Assembly (NCBI GenBank): GCA_027490975.1
Contig: JAIXXA010000166.1
Coordinates: 1 to 64,000, forward strand
Length of the DNA stretch: 64,000 bases
Reading direction: 5' to 3'
From: Rhodospirillaceae bacterium
GTDB lineage: Bacteria; Pseudomonadota; Alphaproteobacteria; CACIAM-22H2
A program made the position numbers and the translations under genes. The first letter of the stretch is position 1, and every line of letters starts with the position of its first letter. The notes below the pieces were generated by a model, which did no database searches, was not told the DNA's origin, and saw only the letters and a list, made by a program, of their open reading frames with translations. Shown in pieces: positions 1 through 12,475 of the stretch.

Positions 1-1
1 C

Positions 2-91
2 GGCCGCCGCCATCGCGAAGAAGACATTCTGGCGCTGGCGCGCGCGGTCGAGCGCATGCGGCCTATGGCGTTCGCACCTTCGCACGGCTGA
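2..91 (+). CDS. C-terminal end of an unidentified protein (5' truncated)
   Basis: An open frame enters from the left edge and stops at TGA (positions 89-91). About 29 residues are visible, including HREEDILALARAVERMRP, which looks like an amphipathic C-terminal helix. The fragment overlaps the 3' end of the convergent glycosyltransferase by 29 bp. Such tails occur in sugar aminotransferases and glycosyltransferases, and the neighbour is an envelope-polysaccharide enzyme, but the fragment is too short to assign. It may also be a chance open frame. Confidence 0.35.
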   Translation, partial: GRRHREEDILALARAVERMRPMAFAPSHG

Positions 92-1076
92 ACACGAAGC
101 GCGCATAGGCGAGCTGCAACGCAAACGCCGCCAGCAGGGCCACGGCCACGCTGCTCGAAAGCGTGAGGGCCGCAAGCCCCTGCAAGCCCGCAAAGCAGGC
201 GAGCAGCGCCGACACGCGCCCGTGCGACACGCCCGACTGGTTCAAAAGCTGGTAGAGATGCCCGCGATGCGCGGCGAGCACGTTTTCGCCGGCCGCAACG
301 CGGCGTGCGGCTGTCAGCATCGTATCGAACAGGAAATGCATGAGCAGCAGCGGGATGAGCCAGAAAAGCTGGCCGCTGGCGTCCGCATCGGCGGCGAGCA
401 CGCCCAGGCCTGCGAAGGAGAAACCCAAAAACTGCGAGCCGACATCGCCCATGAATACGCGCGCGCGCGGCCAATTGAGCGGCAGAAAGCCCAAACACGC
501 CGCCGCGAGCACAAAGGCAAGCCCCGCAAGAGCATGGTGCCCGCCGACGGCAAGCACGAGCCCTGCAAACAGCGCTGCAACCGCCCCCGTCGATGCGGCC
601 AACGCATCGAGCCCGTCCATGAAATTGTAGGCGTTGGTGAGGCCCACGAACCACAAGAACGTGACGGGCCCCGCAAACACGCCGAGTTCGACCGGCCCGA
701 TGCCCGGCACATGCACGGTGCCGAACACCGCCCCGCCGGCCATCGCCAAACCGGCCGCCAGAAACTGCGCGCCGAATTTGACGTAGGCACCCTGGGCACG
801 CGCATCGTCGGCAAGGCCGGCCACGCCCGCAACCAAGGCGCCAGCCGCGAACCCGGCCCACGCATCCGCTGCCCCCAGCCACAGGCAGCCCGCGAGCGCC
901 CCGACGACGAGGCCAATGCCGCCGCCGCGCGGCGTCGGCAGACTATGCGAGGAACGCGCATTGGGCTTGTCGACGAGCAGGCGCAAGCGCGCCATCGCCA
1001 CCGCCCCGGCAAGGCCGCATCCGAACGCGATCACAAAGGCGGGCGCCAAAGCGGGCCAGATTTCAGCCAACTGCAT
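63..1076 (-). CDS. Polyprenyl-phosphate sugar-1-phosphate transferase (MraY/WecA family)
   Basis: Integral-membrane enzyme that would transfer a sugar-1-phosphate from a UDP-sugar to undecaprenyl phosphate, the first step of building a surface glycan. Counting from the ATG at 1076 (337 residues), the family motifs are GLADDARA near 87-94, NAYNFMDGLD near 148-157, FMGDVGS near 208-214 and the cytoplasmic HRGHLYQLL loop near 270-278. The remainder is a string of hydrophobic helices. The last two motifs fit WecA/glycosyltransferase family 4 better than the peptidoglycan enzyme MraY. A TTG 48 bp upstream is an alternative start. An AAGGAG sits almost against the chosen ATG, an unusually short spacing, so the start is uncertain. 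Sugar specificity cannot be read from the sequence. Confidence 0.85.
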   Translation of the reverse strand: MQLAEIWPALAPAFVIAFGCGLAGAVAMARLRLLVDKPNARSSHSLPTPRGGGIGLVVGALAGCLWLGAADAWAGFAAGALVAGVAGLADDARAQGAYVKFGAQFLAAGLAMAGGAVFGTVHVPGIGPVELGVFAGPVTFLWFVGLTNAYNFMDGLDALAASTGAVAALFAGLVLAVGGHHALAGLAFVLAAACLGFLPLNWPRARVFMGDVGSQFLGFSFAGLGVLAADADASGQLFWLIPLLLMHFLFDTMLTAARRVAAGENVLAAHRGHLYQLLNQSGVSHGRVSALLACFAGLQGLAALTLSSSVAVALLAAFALQLAYARFVFSRAKVRTP

Positions 1077-1259
1077 GCTCCTTGCTAGCCCGCGTTGCGC
1101 CAAGCCCGCAAGAACCTTGCGCAATTCCGACCCGGTCGCCTAAAATTTAGGCGACTCGTTCCGGAAATCCATCGGAATCAACGGGTTGGAATCTGGAATG
1201 GCCGTTGCATCGTTTGGACATTCCGTTTGTGCTCTCTTGGCTTTGCGAGTTCCCCCGCC

Positions 1260-2033
1260 ATGAACAAAGACAAAATGATCGTCTACGTGACCCCCATCGC
1301 GACGGTGGTGGGCCTGTTTGTGTTCTGGGAGATCGCCTGCATCGCCTTCAAGATCCCGGTCTTCATCCTGCCGCGCCCGAGCATCATCTTCGACACGCTC
1401 GTGCTGCGCTGGGGCCCGATCTGGCACAACGCCGCCTTCACGCTCACCACCACGATGATCGGCTTCGGCATCGCGGTCGTCGTCGGCATGGCCATCGGGC
1501 TGTTGATCGGCGCTTCGCGCGTGGTCTATGCCGGGCTCTATCCGGTGCTGATCGGTTTCAACTCGGTGCCCAAAGTGGCCGTCGTCCCCGTGCTCGTGAT
1601 CTGGTTCGGCATCGGTGCGGTTCCGGCGATCTTGACCGCGTTCATGATCGCGTTCCTGCCCATCGCGGTGAACGTCGCGACCGGGCTTGCCACGATCGAA
1701 CCCGAGATGCGCGACGTGCTGCGCTCGCTGGGTGCGCGCAAAATGCAGATTCTGTGGAAGGTCGGCATTCCGCGCTCGCTGCCCTATTTCTTCGCCTCGC
1801 TCAAAGTGTCGATCACGCTCGCTTTCGTGGGCTCGGTCGTGGCCGAAACCGTCGCCTCGAACGAAGGCATCGGCTATCTGATGATCGCGGCCTCTTCGCG
1901 CTTCGACGTGCCGCTGGTGTTCGCGGGCCTGCTGGTGATTGCCGTGATGGGCGTGGTCATGTATGCCGTCACGGTGCTGCTCGAGCAGCATTTCACCGGC
2001 TGGGCGACGCGCGGCCAAGAAGGCACCACGTAA
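1260..2033 (+). CDS. ABC transporter permease, SsuC/TauC type
   Basis: Inner-membrane permease of 257 residues, of the family that imports sulfonates, nitrate, taurine or pyrimidine precursors. It has about six hydrophobic helices and the EAA loop that docks the ATPase (around residues 153-173: LRSLGARKMQILWKVGIP). The frame is open 165 bp further upstream, but the ATG at 1260 begins a normal N-terminus directly before the first membrane helix. No ATPase or binding-protein gene lies beside it; the next gene is ridA, 29 bp downstream. A binding protein of the matching class is encoded 46 kb away at 47920-48948, and a link between them is only a guess. Substrate unknown. Confidence 0.88.
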   Translation: MNKDKMIVYVTPIATVVGLFVFWEIACIAFKIPVFILPRPSIIFDTLVLRWGPIWHNAAFTLTTTMIGFGIAVVVGMAIGLLIGASRVVYAGLYPVLIGFNSVPKVAVVPVLVIWFGIGAVPAILTAFMIAFLPIAVNVATGLATIEPEMRDVLRSLGARKMQILWKVGIPRSLPYFFASLKVSITLAFVGSVVAETVASNEGIGYLMIAASSRFDVPLVFAGLLVIAVMGVVMYAVTVLLEQHFTGWATRGQEGTT

Positions 2034-2062
2034 GCGCCCCCGCAAAAACAAGGGTTTTTCCG

Positions 2063-2410
2063 ATGACCGTCAAATATCTGAAGCCTGGCGCCCGCATGAG
2101 CCAGGCGACCGTGCATGGCTCGACCGTCTATGTCGCGGGCCAAGTCGCGGCCGACCCCGTGCCGGACGTCAAGAAACAGACGCAGCAGATCCTGGCCCAA
2201 ATCGACGAGCTGTTGGCCATGGCCGCAACCGACAAGACCAAGCTCCTGTCGGCCAATATCTGGCTTGCCGACATGCGCAGCTTTGCCGACATGAATGCGG
2301 TGTGGGACGGCTGGGTCGTTGCCGGCCACACGCCCGCACGCGCGACCGTCGAGGCCAAGCTCGCCGGTCCGCAGTATCTCGTCGAAATCGCAGTTATCGC
2401 GGCGATCTGA
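2063..2410 (+). CDS. RidA family enamine/imine deaminase
   Basis: Small cytosolic protein of 115 residues. RidA-family proteins hydrolyse reactive enamine/imine intermediates released by PLP enzymes, releasing ammonia. The core holds VYVAGQVA near residues 22-29 and the C-terminal signature with Arg93 (PARATVEA) and Glu108 (YLVEIAV), which bind the substrate carboxylate and activate water in the family. The gene lies 29 bp after the ABC permease and is probably cotranscribed with it, which hints that the imported compound is nitrogenous. Its 3' end overlaps convergent xdhC by 17 bp. The broad family also includes members without deaminase activity, so the exact substrate is open. Confidence 0.85.
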   Translation: MTVKYLKPGARMSQATVHGSTVYVAGQVAADPVPDVKKQTQQILAQIDELLAMAATDKTKLLSANIWLADMRSFADMNAVWDGWVVAGHTPARATVEAKLAGPQYLVEIAVIAAI

Positions 2411-3224
2411 CGGCCGCCAATTCCGGCACCGGGCGGGCGGCTTCTGCGCTGGCCGCCCGGCGCTGCAACAGCTGTGCGGCAACGCCGATCGCGATCGCGT
2501 GCGGGTGTTTGCTGTCGATCTCGGTCAGGCCGATCGGGCAGACGAGGTCTTTCCAATCGACCCCCTTGGCCGACAGACGCGCTTCGAACCGCTTGCGTTT
2601 GGAGGCCGAGCCGATCAGCCCGACATAAGCAAGATCGCCGCGCCGCAAGAGACGCTCGACGAGGATCAGATCGAGATCGTGGCTGTGCGTCATCACGAGT
2701 GCCGCGGCGCCCGGCGGCACGTCTTTGACCGCATCTTCGAGCACGGGCTCGACGAGCTTCGTGCAGTTGGCGGGCAACGCGTCCGGGAACTGCTCGGGCC
2801 GCGCATCGGCGAGGATGGCGCGCAGCGGCAGGCCCGCCAATTGATGCACAAGCGCCTTGCCCACGTGCCCCGCGCCGAAAATCCATACGTTCCAGGCGGC
2901 GGCGGCAAACGGCTCGAACAGCAGCGTGACCGTGCCGCCGCAGCATTGGCCCAAGGACGGCCCGAGCGCGTAGCGCTCGATTTGCGGGAGCGCGGCCGCA
3001 TCGGCCAGCAGCACGCGCGCTTTTTCGAGCGCTTTGAGTTCGAGATGGCCGCCGCCGATCGAGCCCGTTTGGCCGGCGGCGGTGACCAGCATTTTGGTAC
3101 CGCCCTCGCGCGGCGCCGAGCCTTCGGTTTCGAGGATCGTCACGAGCGTGGCGCCAATCCCATGCGCACGCGCAGCGCCAAGCGCATCAAGCCAATCGTC
3201 GCTGGGGACTTGCAGCAAAGTCAC
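2394..3224 (-). CDS. xdhC: Xanthine dehydrogenase accessory protein XdhC
   Basis: Maturation factor that binds molybdenum cofactor, supports its sulfuration and delivers it to the XdhB subunit. The 276-residue protein has the XdhC/CoxI N-terminal domain (GSAPRE near 36-40, IGGGHLE near 57-63, QCCGG near 93-97) followed by a Rossmann-like domain starting at WIFGAGHVGKAL (114-125). The GTG start overlaps the xdhB stop codon by 4 bp, typical of translational coupling, and no good ATG exists nearby. It is the last gene of the xdhA-xdhB-xdhC operon. Its end runs 17 bp into ridA on the opposite strand. Confidence 0.93.
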   Translation of the reverse strand: MTLLQVPSDDWLDALGAARAHGIGATLVTILETEGSAPREGGTKMLVTAAGQTGSIGGGHLELKALEKARVLLADAAALPQIERYALGPSLGQCCGGTVTLLFEPFAAAAWNVWIFGAGHVGKALVHQLAGLPLRAILADARPEQFPDALPANCTKLVEPVLEDAVKDVPPGAAALVMTHSHDLDLILVERLLRRGDLAYVGLIGSASKRKRFEARLSAKGVDWKDLVCPIGLTEIDSKHPHAIAIGVAAQLLQRRAASAEAARPVPELAAVRSPR

Positions 3225-5527
3225 GACGTCGCCGCCGCGATGGTCATCAGCACGCGCTCGGGCGTGGCGGGGGCGATCAGCACCGCTTCGCGCCCCGCTA
3301 CGGAAGCCGCGACCGCATCCTGCAGCGCAAAGAACGCGGCGTTGGCGAGCATCAAAGGCGGCTCGCCGACGGCTTTCGAGCGATGGATCGAGTCTTCGCG
3401 GTTTTCGCCCCCCGCCCACAGGCGCGCGCGAAACCGGCGCGGCAGATCGCGCGCGATCGGGATTTTGTAGGTGGAAGGTGCATGCGTGCGAAGGCGCCCG
3501 CTCGCATCGAACCAGATTTCCTCGGTCGTGAGCCAACCGACGCCTTGCACGTAGCCGCCTTCGACCTGGCCCAGATCGATGGCCGGATTGAGCGAGCGTC
3601 CGGCATCGTGCAGCAATTCGGCGCGGTCGAATGCGTATTCGCCGGTCAACGTATCGACCGTCGCTTCGACATAGGCTGCCCCGTAGGCGAAATAGTAGTA
3701 AGGGCGGCCCTTGGCGGTCGCACGGTCGAAATGGATTTTGGGCGTGCGGTAGAAGCCCGTCGCCGACAATTGGATGCGCGCATTGTAGGCCTTCTGCACC
3801 GCCTCTTTGAACGGCAGCGTGGCCGCGCCCACCTGCACCTGGCCGCCCGCAAACAGCACGTCGGTCTCGGGCACGCCGGCCGCACCCGCGAGATACTGGG
3901 CGATGCGCGCCTTGATCGTGCGCGCGGCCTCTTGGGCGGCTTTGCCGTTCAGATCCGAACCGGCTGAGGCAGCCGTCGCCGAGGTGTTGGGCACTTTGCC
4001 GGTGTTAGTGGCCGCGATGCGCACGCTCTCGAGCGGGACCGCGAATTCGTCGGCCACGATTTGGCAGATCTTCGTGTGCAGACCCTGGCCCATCTCCGTG
4101 CCGGCATGGTTGAGCGCGATCGAGCCGTCGGTATAGACATGCACGAGCGCGCCCGCCTGGTTGAACTGGATCGCCGTGAACGAAACGCCGAACATCACGG
4201 GCGTGAGGGCGAGCCCCTTCTTGAGCACGGGCGAACTTGCGTTGAACGCGTCGATGGTTTTGCGCCGCTCGGCATAGCCCACGTCGGCGGCAAGCTCGGC
4301 GACGATTTTGTCGGCGACAAAATCTTCGACGCGCTGGCCGTAATGCGTGACGTCGCGCGGTGCCGCCCCGAAGAAATTGAGCTGGCGCAAGGCGAGCGGG
4401 TCTTTGCCCAAGCGCCGCGCCACGCGGTCGACCACATGCTCGGCCGCGAGCATGCCTTGCGGGCCGCCGAAACCGCGAAACGCCGTGTTGGACTGCGTGT
4501 GCGTCTTGCACGCATAGCCCGTCGCCGTCACATGCGGCACGAAATAGCAGTTCGTGGTGTGGAAGAGCGCGCGATCGACGATCGACGTGGTGAGATCCGC
4601 CACATGGCCGCCGCGCGCGGCAAACGAAATGTCGAGGGCGAGCAGGCGGCCGTCGCCGTCGAAGCCGACCTCGTAGCGCACGAGAAAATCGTGGCGCTTG
4701 CCGGTCATCATGAAGTCGTCGTCGCGATCCACGCGGTATTTGACCGGCCGCTTGGCCGTGCAGGCCAGCACGGCCGCAATGCAGGCGATGATCGCGGGCT
4801 GCGTTTCCTTGCCGCCGAACCCACCGCCCATGCGCCGCAATTCGCAGGTGACCGCGTTGGCCGGCAGATCGAGCGCACCGGCAACCATCTTCTGCACTTC
4901 GGTCGGATGCTGCGTCGACGACCAGACGGCCATCTCGCCGCCTTCTTGCGGGACGGCAAGGGCGATATGGCCTTCGAGATAGAAATGATCCTGCGCGCCG
5001 TTGGCAAATTCGCCCTTGAGGCGATGCGGGGCCGCCGCCAAGGCTGCCGCCGCGTCGCCGATTTTCATCTGATAGGGCTTGGCGAGGTAGAATTCTTTGG
5101 CGAGTGCTTGTTCGATCGTCAGCACCGGCGGCAGATCTTCGTAGACGATGCGCACAAGCTTCGCCGCTTCGCGCGCGATCTTGATCGAGCTTGCCGCGAT
5201 CGCAACCACGGGCTGGCCGATATATTCGACGACATCCTGCGCCAGGAACGGCTCGCCCTTGTAGATGGGCCCGACCTCGTTTTTGCCCGGAATGTCGGCG
5301 GCCGAAATCGCGGCCCCCACACCCGGATAGGCGCGCGCGGCCGCAAGGTCGACCGATACGATGCGCGCATGCGCCTTCTGGCTCAGCACGCAATAGGCGT
5401 GCAAGGTGCCTTCGGGCGCGCGGATATCGTCGATATAAAGCGCTTCGCCGGCCACTTGCTTGGCCGCACTGTCGTGCGCAGCGGGTTTGCCGACGGTCTT
5501 GCCCGCGCCGCCAAAAGTCTCAAGCAT
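3221..5527 (-). CDS. xdhB: Xanthine dehydrogenase molybdenum-binding subunit
   Basis: Large catalytic subunit (768 residues) that hydroxylates hypoxanthine and xanthine to uric acid at the molybdenum cofactor in the cytosol. Visible landmarks are the aldehyde-oxidase a/b hammerhead domain (about 20-130), [10 protein letters not shown] (203-212), the cofactor loop MGGGFGGKE (233-241), [11 protein letters not shown] in the middle, [11 protein letters not shown], and near the C-terminus [12 protein letters not shown], whose Glu is the expected base. The chosen ATG overlaps the last 8 bp of xdhA (ATGCTTGA); an ATG-less extension of six residues upstream is unlikely. Length and motif order match the XdhB class that works with a separate FeS/FAD subunit. 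Confidence 0.95.
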   Translation of the reverse strand: MLETFGGAGKTVGKPAAHDSAAKQVAGEALYIDDIRAPEGTLHAYCVLSQKAHARIVSVDLAAARAYPGVGAAISAADIPGKNEVGPIYKGEPFLAQDVVEYIGQPVVAIAASSIKIAREAAKLVRIVYEDLPPVLTIEQALAKEFYLAKPYQMKIGDAAAALAAAPHRLKGEFANGAQDHFYLEGHIALAVPQEGGEMAVWSSTQHPTEVQKMVAGALDLPANAVTCELRRMGGGFGGKETQPAIIACIAAVLACTAKRPVKYRVDRDDDFMMTGKRHDFLVRYEVGFDGDGRLLALDISFAARGGHVADLTTSIVDRALFHTTNCYFVPHVTATGYACKTHTQSNTAFRGFGGPQGMLAAEHVVDRVARRLGKDPLALRQLNFFGAAPRDVTHYGQRVEDFVADKIVAELAADVGYAERRKTIDAFNASSPVLKKGLALTPVMFGVSFTAIQFNQAGALVHVYTDGSIALNHAGTEMGQGLHTKICQIVADEFAVPLESVRIAATNTGKVPNTSATAASAGSDLNGKAAQEAARTIKARIAQYLAGAAGVPETDVLFAGGQVQVGAATLPFKEAVQKAYNARIQLSATGFYRTPKIHFDRATAKGRPYYYFAYGAAYVEATVDTLTGEYAFDRAELLHDAGRSLNPAIDLGQVEGGYVQGVGWLTTEEIWFDASGRLRTHAPSTYKIPIARDLPRRFRARLWAGGENREDSIHRSKAVGEPPLMLANAAFFALQDAVAASVAGREAVLIAPATPERVLMTIAAATS

Positions 5528-7004
5528 AATGCACCGCGCGCACATCGGTTTGGGTTGCGGTTTCGAACCAGAAGCGTTGCAGGAGATTGGCTGCGACCTT
5601 CAAGCGATACGCAGCCGAGGCGCGCATATCGTCGATCGGCGCGAAATCTTTCGCCAAGGCGGCGCCCGCCGCTTTGGCCGTTTCGAGCGACCAGACTTGG
5701 CCCAGCAAGGCGGCCTCGCAGGCAGCAGCACGCTTGGGGATCGCCGCCATGCCGCCGAAGGCGGCGCGCACATTGGCGATTTTCCCGCCGGCTATTTCGA
5801 GGGCGAAAACGCCGCACACGGCCGAGATGTCGTCGTCGTGGCGTTTCGAGACTTTGTAGGCCGCGAACAGCGTGCCGGGGTTCGGCAGCGGCACATGCAG
5901 ACGCGCCACGATCTCGCCCGCCGCACGCGCGGTCTTGCGATAATCGAGGAAAAAATCGCCGAGCTTCAAGCGCCGCATCCCCGCAGGCCCCAGCAATTCG
6001 ATTTCGGCATCGAGCGCCAAGAAAATCGGCGGGCCGTCGCCGATGGGCGAGGCGTTCGCGATATTGCCGCCGACCGTGCCCGCATTGCGGATCGGCGGGC
6101 CTGCGAAGCGCGCCATGATCTCGTCGAGAGCGGGCCAGATCGCAACGAGTTCGCGCGCGGCATTTGTCCAGGTCGCGGCGGCACCGACCGTGAGATGGCT
6201 GTCGCCGCGCGCGATCGCCGCCAGTTCGCCCACGCGCCCGAGATAGACGATCGTCTCGAGCGTGCGATGCGCCTTCGTCACTTCGAGCCCCAGATCGGTG
6301 CCGCCCGACAGGATGCGCGCATGCGGATGTTTGCCGAGCAAGGCTTGCAGCTCGGCGAGGCTTGCAGGGGCGAAAAAACGGTCGCGATAGGCAAGGCCGC
6401 TGCCGCGCGCGAGCGTCGCCAAAGCGGCCAACGTCGCGTCGCGTTTTGCATCGAACGGATCGGGGCGCGGCGTTTGGAACATGCGCGCGGCCGCCTCGAG
6501 GATCGAACGGTAGCCCGTGCAGCGGCACAGATTGCCGCCGAGAGCACGGTCCAGCGTTTCGCGCGACGGCGGCAACGGGCCGTCATAGTCGCGATAGAGC
6601 TTGAACAGGCTCATCACGAAACCCGGCGTGCAGAAGCCGCATTGCGAGGCGTGCGCGTCGACCATCGCCTGCTGCACCGGATGCAGAACGCCGCCCTGTT
6701 TGAGATCTTCGACCGTGAGAAGCTGCGTGCCGTCGAGCGTGCCGATAAACTGGATGCAGGAATTGACCGACCGGTAGGCAAGCCCGCCATTGCCGTCGGC
6801 TTCGGCCAGCACCACGGTGCAGGCCCCGCAATCGCCCTCAGCGCAGCCTTCTTTGGTGCCGCAGCGCCCGCCGGCCCCGCGCAACCATTCCAGAACCGTC
6901 AGGTTCGGATCGCAATCGGCGATCTCGACCGGCTGTTCGCCCAACAAAAATCGAATCGTGTCGCTCAACGTGAAGCCTCGTTTGCCATTCGGACCCAGTT
7001 CCAT
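5520..7004 (-). CDS. xdhA: Xanthine dehydrogenase FeS/FAD subunit
   Basis: Small subunit (494 residues) that carries electrons from the molybdenum site through two [2Fe-2S] clusters to FAD and NAD+. The ferredoxin-like domain has Cys48, Cys54, Cys59 and Cys62; the helical [2Fe-2S] domain has Cys122, Cys125, Cys160 and Cys162 (CGFCTPG and CRCTGY motifs). The FAD-binding domain begins around residue 205, with SGGTDLGLE near 233-241, and ends with a CO-dehydrogenase-flavoprotein-like C-terminal domain. The ATG at 7004 lies 51 bp from divergent queG; a TTG about 12 codons inside the gene is an alternative start. First gene of the xdhABC operon, whose promoter must lie in this short gap or inside queG. 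Confidence 0.94.
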   Translation of the reverse strand: MELGPNGKRGFTLSDTIRFLLGEQPVEIADCDPNLTVLEWLRGAGGRCGTKEGCAEGDCGACTVVLAEADGNGGLAYRSVNSCIQFIGTLDGTQLLTVEDLKQGGVLHPVQQAMVDAHASQCGFCTPGFVMSLFKLYRDYDGPLPPSRETLDRALGGNLCRCTGYRSILEAAARMFQTPRPDPFDAKRDATLAALATLARGSGLAYRDRFFAPASLAELQALLGKHPHARILSGGTDLGLEVTKAHRTLETIVYLGRVGELAAIARGDSHLTVGAAATWTNAARELVAIWPALDEIMARFAGPPIRNAGTVGGNIANASPIGDGPPIFLALDAEIELLGPAGMRRLKLGDFFLDYRKTARAAGEIVARLHVPLPNPGTLFAAYKVSKRHDDDISAVCGVFALEIAGGKIANVRAAFGGMAAIPKRAAACEAALLGQVWSLETAKAAGAALAKDFAPIDDMRASAAYRLKVAANLLQRFWFETATQTDVRAVHYA

Positions 7005-7055
7005 GCAAGAATCCCACCGATCCGCGCCCTCTTGCAAGGCCTGCCTATTCCGAAA

Positions 7056-8183
7056 ATGCGCCCCCAGAGCTTGAGCCCCGACGCGACCGCAATCCGCACC
7101 CAGGCTTTGGCGCTGGGCTTCGATGCCGTCGGCTTTGCCGCCGCCGCCGCCTTGCCGCAGGCCAAGGCCGGACTCGCCGCGTTTCTGGCCGCCGGCCGGC
7201 ATGGCGACATGGGCTGGATGGCAACCCATGCCGACCGGCGGGGCGATCCCCAGACTTTGTGGGCGGAAGCAAAAAGCGTGATCGTGCTCGCCGCCAATTA
7301 CGGCCCCGACCACAATCCGCTCGACGATCTATTGCACAAGGACCGCGCGGCAATTTCCGTCTATGCGCGCCATCGCGACTATCACGACACGCTCAAAAAG
7401 CGGCTGAAAGCGCTGGGGCGCTGGCTCTGCGCCACGCAAGGCGGAGACTGCAAAGTGTTCGTCGACACGGCCCCGGTCATGGAAAAGCCGCTGGCCCAAG
7501 CGGCCGGCCTCGGCTGGCAGGGCAAACACACGAATCTCGTGTCGCGCGAATTCGGCTCGTGGCTTTTTCTGGGGGCCGTGTTCACCACGCTCGAACTTGC
7601 CCCGGATGCCGCCGACAGCGACCATTGCGGGGCGTGCCGTGCCTGCCTCGATATCTGCCCGACGGCCGCGTTCCCGGCGCCCTACCAGCTCGATGCGCGC
7701 CGGTGCCTTTCCTATCTCAGCATCGAACACAAGGGCCACATCGCGCGCGAGTTTCGGGCGGCCATGGGCAACCGCATCTATGGCTGCGACGATTGCCTTG
7801 CCGTGTGCCCGTGGAACAAATTCGCCAAACCCACGGGCCTCGCCGATTTCCGCGCGCGCGCCGATCTTGCCGCCCCCACGCTTGAAAGCCTCGCGAGGCT
7901 CGACGACACGGCGTTTCGTGCGTTGTTTTCCGGCTCGCCCGTCAAACGCATCGGCCGCGACCGCTTCGTGCGCAATGTGCTGATCGCGATTGGCAACAGC
8001 GGCACGCCCGCGCTGGCGGAATGCGCGCATGCGCTGATCGACGACCCCTCGCCGCTCGTGCGCGCAATGGCGGCCTGGGCGCTGCGGTGCCTCCTCGACG
8101 CGCCCGCTTTCGCGGCCCTTGCGCGAACGCGGCAGGTCTGCGAAACCGACGCCGCCGCGCGCGCCGAATGGGACCTGTCTTGA
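7056..8183 (+). CDS. queG: Epoxyqueuosine reductase
   Basis: Catalyses the last step of tRNA queuosine synthesis, reducing epoxyqueuosine to queuosine with a cobalamin cofactor and two [4Fe-4S] clusters. In the 375-residue protein the catalytic Asp is expected at 137 (VDTAPVMEK). The first cluster motif is Cys191, Cys194, Cys197 and Cys201 ([12 protein letters not shown]), and the second uses Cys244, Cys247 and Cys251 ([10 protein letters not shown]) together with Cys217. A C-terminal HEAT-like helical tail follows. It heads a tight operon with queA, tgt and queF, all in this pathway, which makes the assignment secure. The ATG follows a 51 bp gap from divergent xdhA. Confidence 0.96.
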   Translation: MRPQSLSPDATAIRTQALALGFDAVGFAAAAALPQAKAGLAAFLAAGRHGDMGWMATHADRRGDPQTLWAEAKSVIVLAANYGPDHNPLDDLLHKDRAAISVYARHRDYHDTLKKRLKALGRWLCATQGGDCKVFVDTAPVMEKPLAQAAGLGWQGKHTNLVSREFGSWLFLGAVFTTLELAPDAADSDHCGACRACLDICPTAAFPAPYQLDARRCLSYLSIEHKGHIAREFRAAMGNRIYGCDDCLAVCPWNKFAKPTGLADFRARADLAAPTLESLARLDDTAFRALFSGSPVKRIGRDRFVRNVLIAIGNSGTPALAECAHALIDDPSPLVRAMAAWALRCLLDAPAFAALARTRQVCETDAAARAEWDLS

Positions 8184-8193
8184 GGAATCGTTT

Positions 8194-10821
<2,628 letters not shown>

Positions 10822-10844
10822 ACCGAAAACGGGGAGAAACCATC

Positions 10845-11798
10845 ATGGCCAAAGCCTTTGCATCGACCGCCGATCTCGAAGAGAAACGCGAAAGCTTCGT
10901 GAAGCTCGGCGCCAACGCCTATTGCCTGACGGCCGAGGGCGATCCCAATTCGGGCGTGGTCGTGGGCGACGATTGCTGCATGGTGATCGACGCGCGCGCA
11001 ACGCCCGAGATGGCGCAAGACCTCGTGCGCTACATCCGCAAAGTGACCGACAAGCCGGTCAAATACGTCGTGCTCACGCACTACCATGCGGTGCGCGTGC
11101 TGGGGGCCTCCGGCTACGGAGCCGAGCACATCATCGCCTCGCGCCCGACCCTCGAAATGATCAAGGAGCGCGGCAAGCAGGATTGGAAATCGGAAGTGGG
11201 CCGCTTCCCGCGCCTGTTCCGCAACGCCGACAGCGTGCCGGGCCTGACCTGGCCCACGATCGTGTTCGACAAGGCGCTCACGCTCTATCTGGGCAAGCTC
11301 GAAGTGCAGATCCTGCAGCCCGGCGGCGGCGGGCACACGCGCGGCGACAGCGTGGTGTGGCTGCCCAAGGATCGGATCCTGTTTGCGGGCGACCTCGTCG
11401 AAGAAGGGGCGACACCCTATTGCGGCGACGCGCAACTGGCCGAATGGCCGGCAACGCTCGACGCGCTCCTGGCGCTGAAGCCGCAGAAGCTTGTGCCCGG
11501 GCGCGGTGCCGCGCTTACGAATGCGGCCGCATCGAAGAAAGCCATCGAGGGCACGCGCCTGTTCGTGCAGGAATTGCTGGCGCACGCCAAGAAGGGCGTG
11601 AAGGCCGGAAAAACGCTGAACGCTGTCTATGCGGCGACCTACAAGGCGATGGCGCCCAAATACGGCAAATGGGTGATCTTCGACCATTGCATGCCGTTTT
11701 GCGTGAGCCGCGCCTACGACGAGGCCAAGGGCCTCGCCCATCCGCGCATCTGGACGGCCGCGCGCGACAAGGAGATGTGGCGCGCGCTGCAGGGTTGA
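10845..11798 (+). CDS. Metallo-beta-lactamase-fold protein with altered metal motif
   Basis: A 317-residue cytosolic protein with the metallo-beta-lactamase fold. The usual HxHxDH motif reads THYHAVRVLG (78-87): His79 and His81 are kept, but Asp and the third His are replaced by Val and Arg. Later ligand positions look intact, with His164 (GHTRGDS) and Asp183 (FAGDLV). The change should weaken or remove the second metal site. About 100 C-terminal residues are helical. The start has GGGGAG eight bases upstream. It lies 23 bp after queF and may be cotranscribed, but nothing links it to queuosine. Hydrolytic substrate unknown. Confidence 0.8.
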   Translation: MAKAFASTADLEEKRESFVKLGANAYCLTAEGDPNSGVVVGDDCCMVIDARATPEMAQDLVRYIRKVTDKPVKYVVLTHYHAVRVLGASGYGAEHIIASRPTLEMIKERGKQDWKSEVGRFPRLFRNADSVPGLTWPTIVFDKALTLYLGKLEVQILQPGGGGHTRGDSVVWLPKDRILFAGDLVEEGATPYCGDAQLAEWPATLDALLALKPQKLVPGRGAALTNAAASKKAIEGTRLFVQELLAHAKKGVKAGKTLNAVYAATYKAMAPKYGKWVIFDHCMPFCVSRAYDEAKGLAHPRIWTAARDKEMWRALQG

Positions 11799-11844
11799 GT
11801 GGGCAGGGTTGAGTCGGCAGGGTTGAATGGGCAGGGCTCAGTTC
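11789..11844 (+). repeat. 14-bp tandem repeat, about 3.5-4 copies
   Basis: Units are GCAGGGTTGAGTGG, GCAGGGTTGAGTCG, GCAGGGTTGAATGG and a decayed GCAGGGCTCAGTTC. The first copy covers the final codons and stop of the metallo-beta-lactamase-fold gene, and each of the first three copies carries a TGA. This looks like slippage at the gene end in the gap before convergent recR; no function is implied. Confidence 0.85.
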
Positions 11845-11859
11845 AGCGGGGGGCTGATT

Positions 11860-12456
11860 TCAGCCGAGGGCCCGGCGCGCTTTGAGGGCGGCCAGCAAAG
11901 TGCCGTCGTCGAGATAATCGAGCTCGCCGCCGACCGGCACGCCGTGGGCGAGCCGCGTGATCGCGACCGGCGATTCCTTGAGGCGGTCGGCGATGTAGTG
12001 CGACGTCGTCTGCCCGTCGACAGTGGCGTTGAGCGCCAAGATCAGTTCGCGCACGTCGCCGCGCGCGCAGCGCTCGACGAGGCTTGCGACGTTCAGGTCC
12101 TGCGGCCCGCGCCCGTCGAGGGCCGACAAAGTGCCGCCGAGCACGTGGTAGACGCCCTTGAAGCCCATCGTGCGTTCGATGGCCCAAAGATCGGCCACGT
12201 CTTCGACGACGCAGACCAGCGCGCGGTCGCGCCGCTCGTCGGCGCACACGCTGCACGGATCGCGCGTGTCAAGATTGCCGCACACGCGGCACGACACGAT
12301 CGCGTCGGCCGCTTGCGTCAACGCTTGCGCCAAAGGCCGCAGCAGCAGCTCTTTCTTTTTGAGCAGCTGCAACGCCGCCCGGCGCGCCGAACGCGGGCCC
12401 AGCCCCGGCAGTTTCGCGAGCAGCCGCACCAGCGCTTCGATTTCGGGACCGTTCAT
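11860..12456 (-). CDS. recR: Recombination mediator protein RecR
   Basis: Works with RecF and RecO to load RecA at single-strand gaps. The 198-residue protein has the N-terminal helix-hairpin-helix (about 7-32, with [13 protein letters not shown]), a four-Cys zinc finger (Cys56, Cys59, Cys68, Cys71) and a Toprim domain from about residue 79 ([11 protein letters not shown]), ending with a short Walker-B-like C-terminal part. Length is typical. It is the last gene of the dnaX-ybaB-recR block, 19 bp after ybaB, an arrangement conserved in many bacteria. Confidence 0.97.
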   Translation of the reverse strand: MNGPEIEALVRLLAKLPGLGPRSARRAALQLLKKKELLLRPLAQALTQAADAIVSCRVCGNLDTRDPCSVCADERRDRALVCVVEDVADLWAIERTMGFKGVYHVLGGTLSALDGRGPQDLNVASLVERCARGDVRELILALNATVDGQTTSHYIADRLKESPVAITRLAHGVPVGGELDYLDDGTLLAALKARRALG

Positions 12457-12475
12457 CGCCGGAAAACGCGCTTCC

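Noticed and set aside
5460-8183. A 907-codon plus-strand frame ending in queG.
   Set aside because: The first part is the reverse of xdhA; QueG homology starts at 7056.
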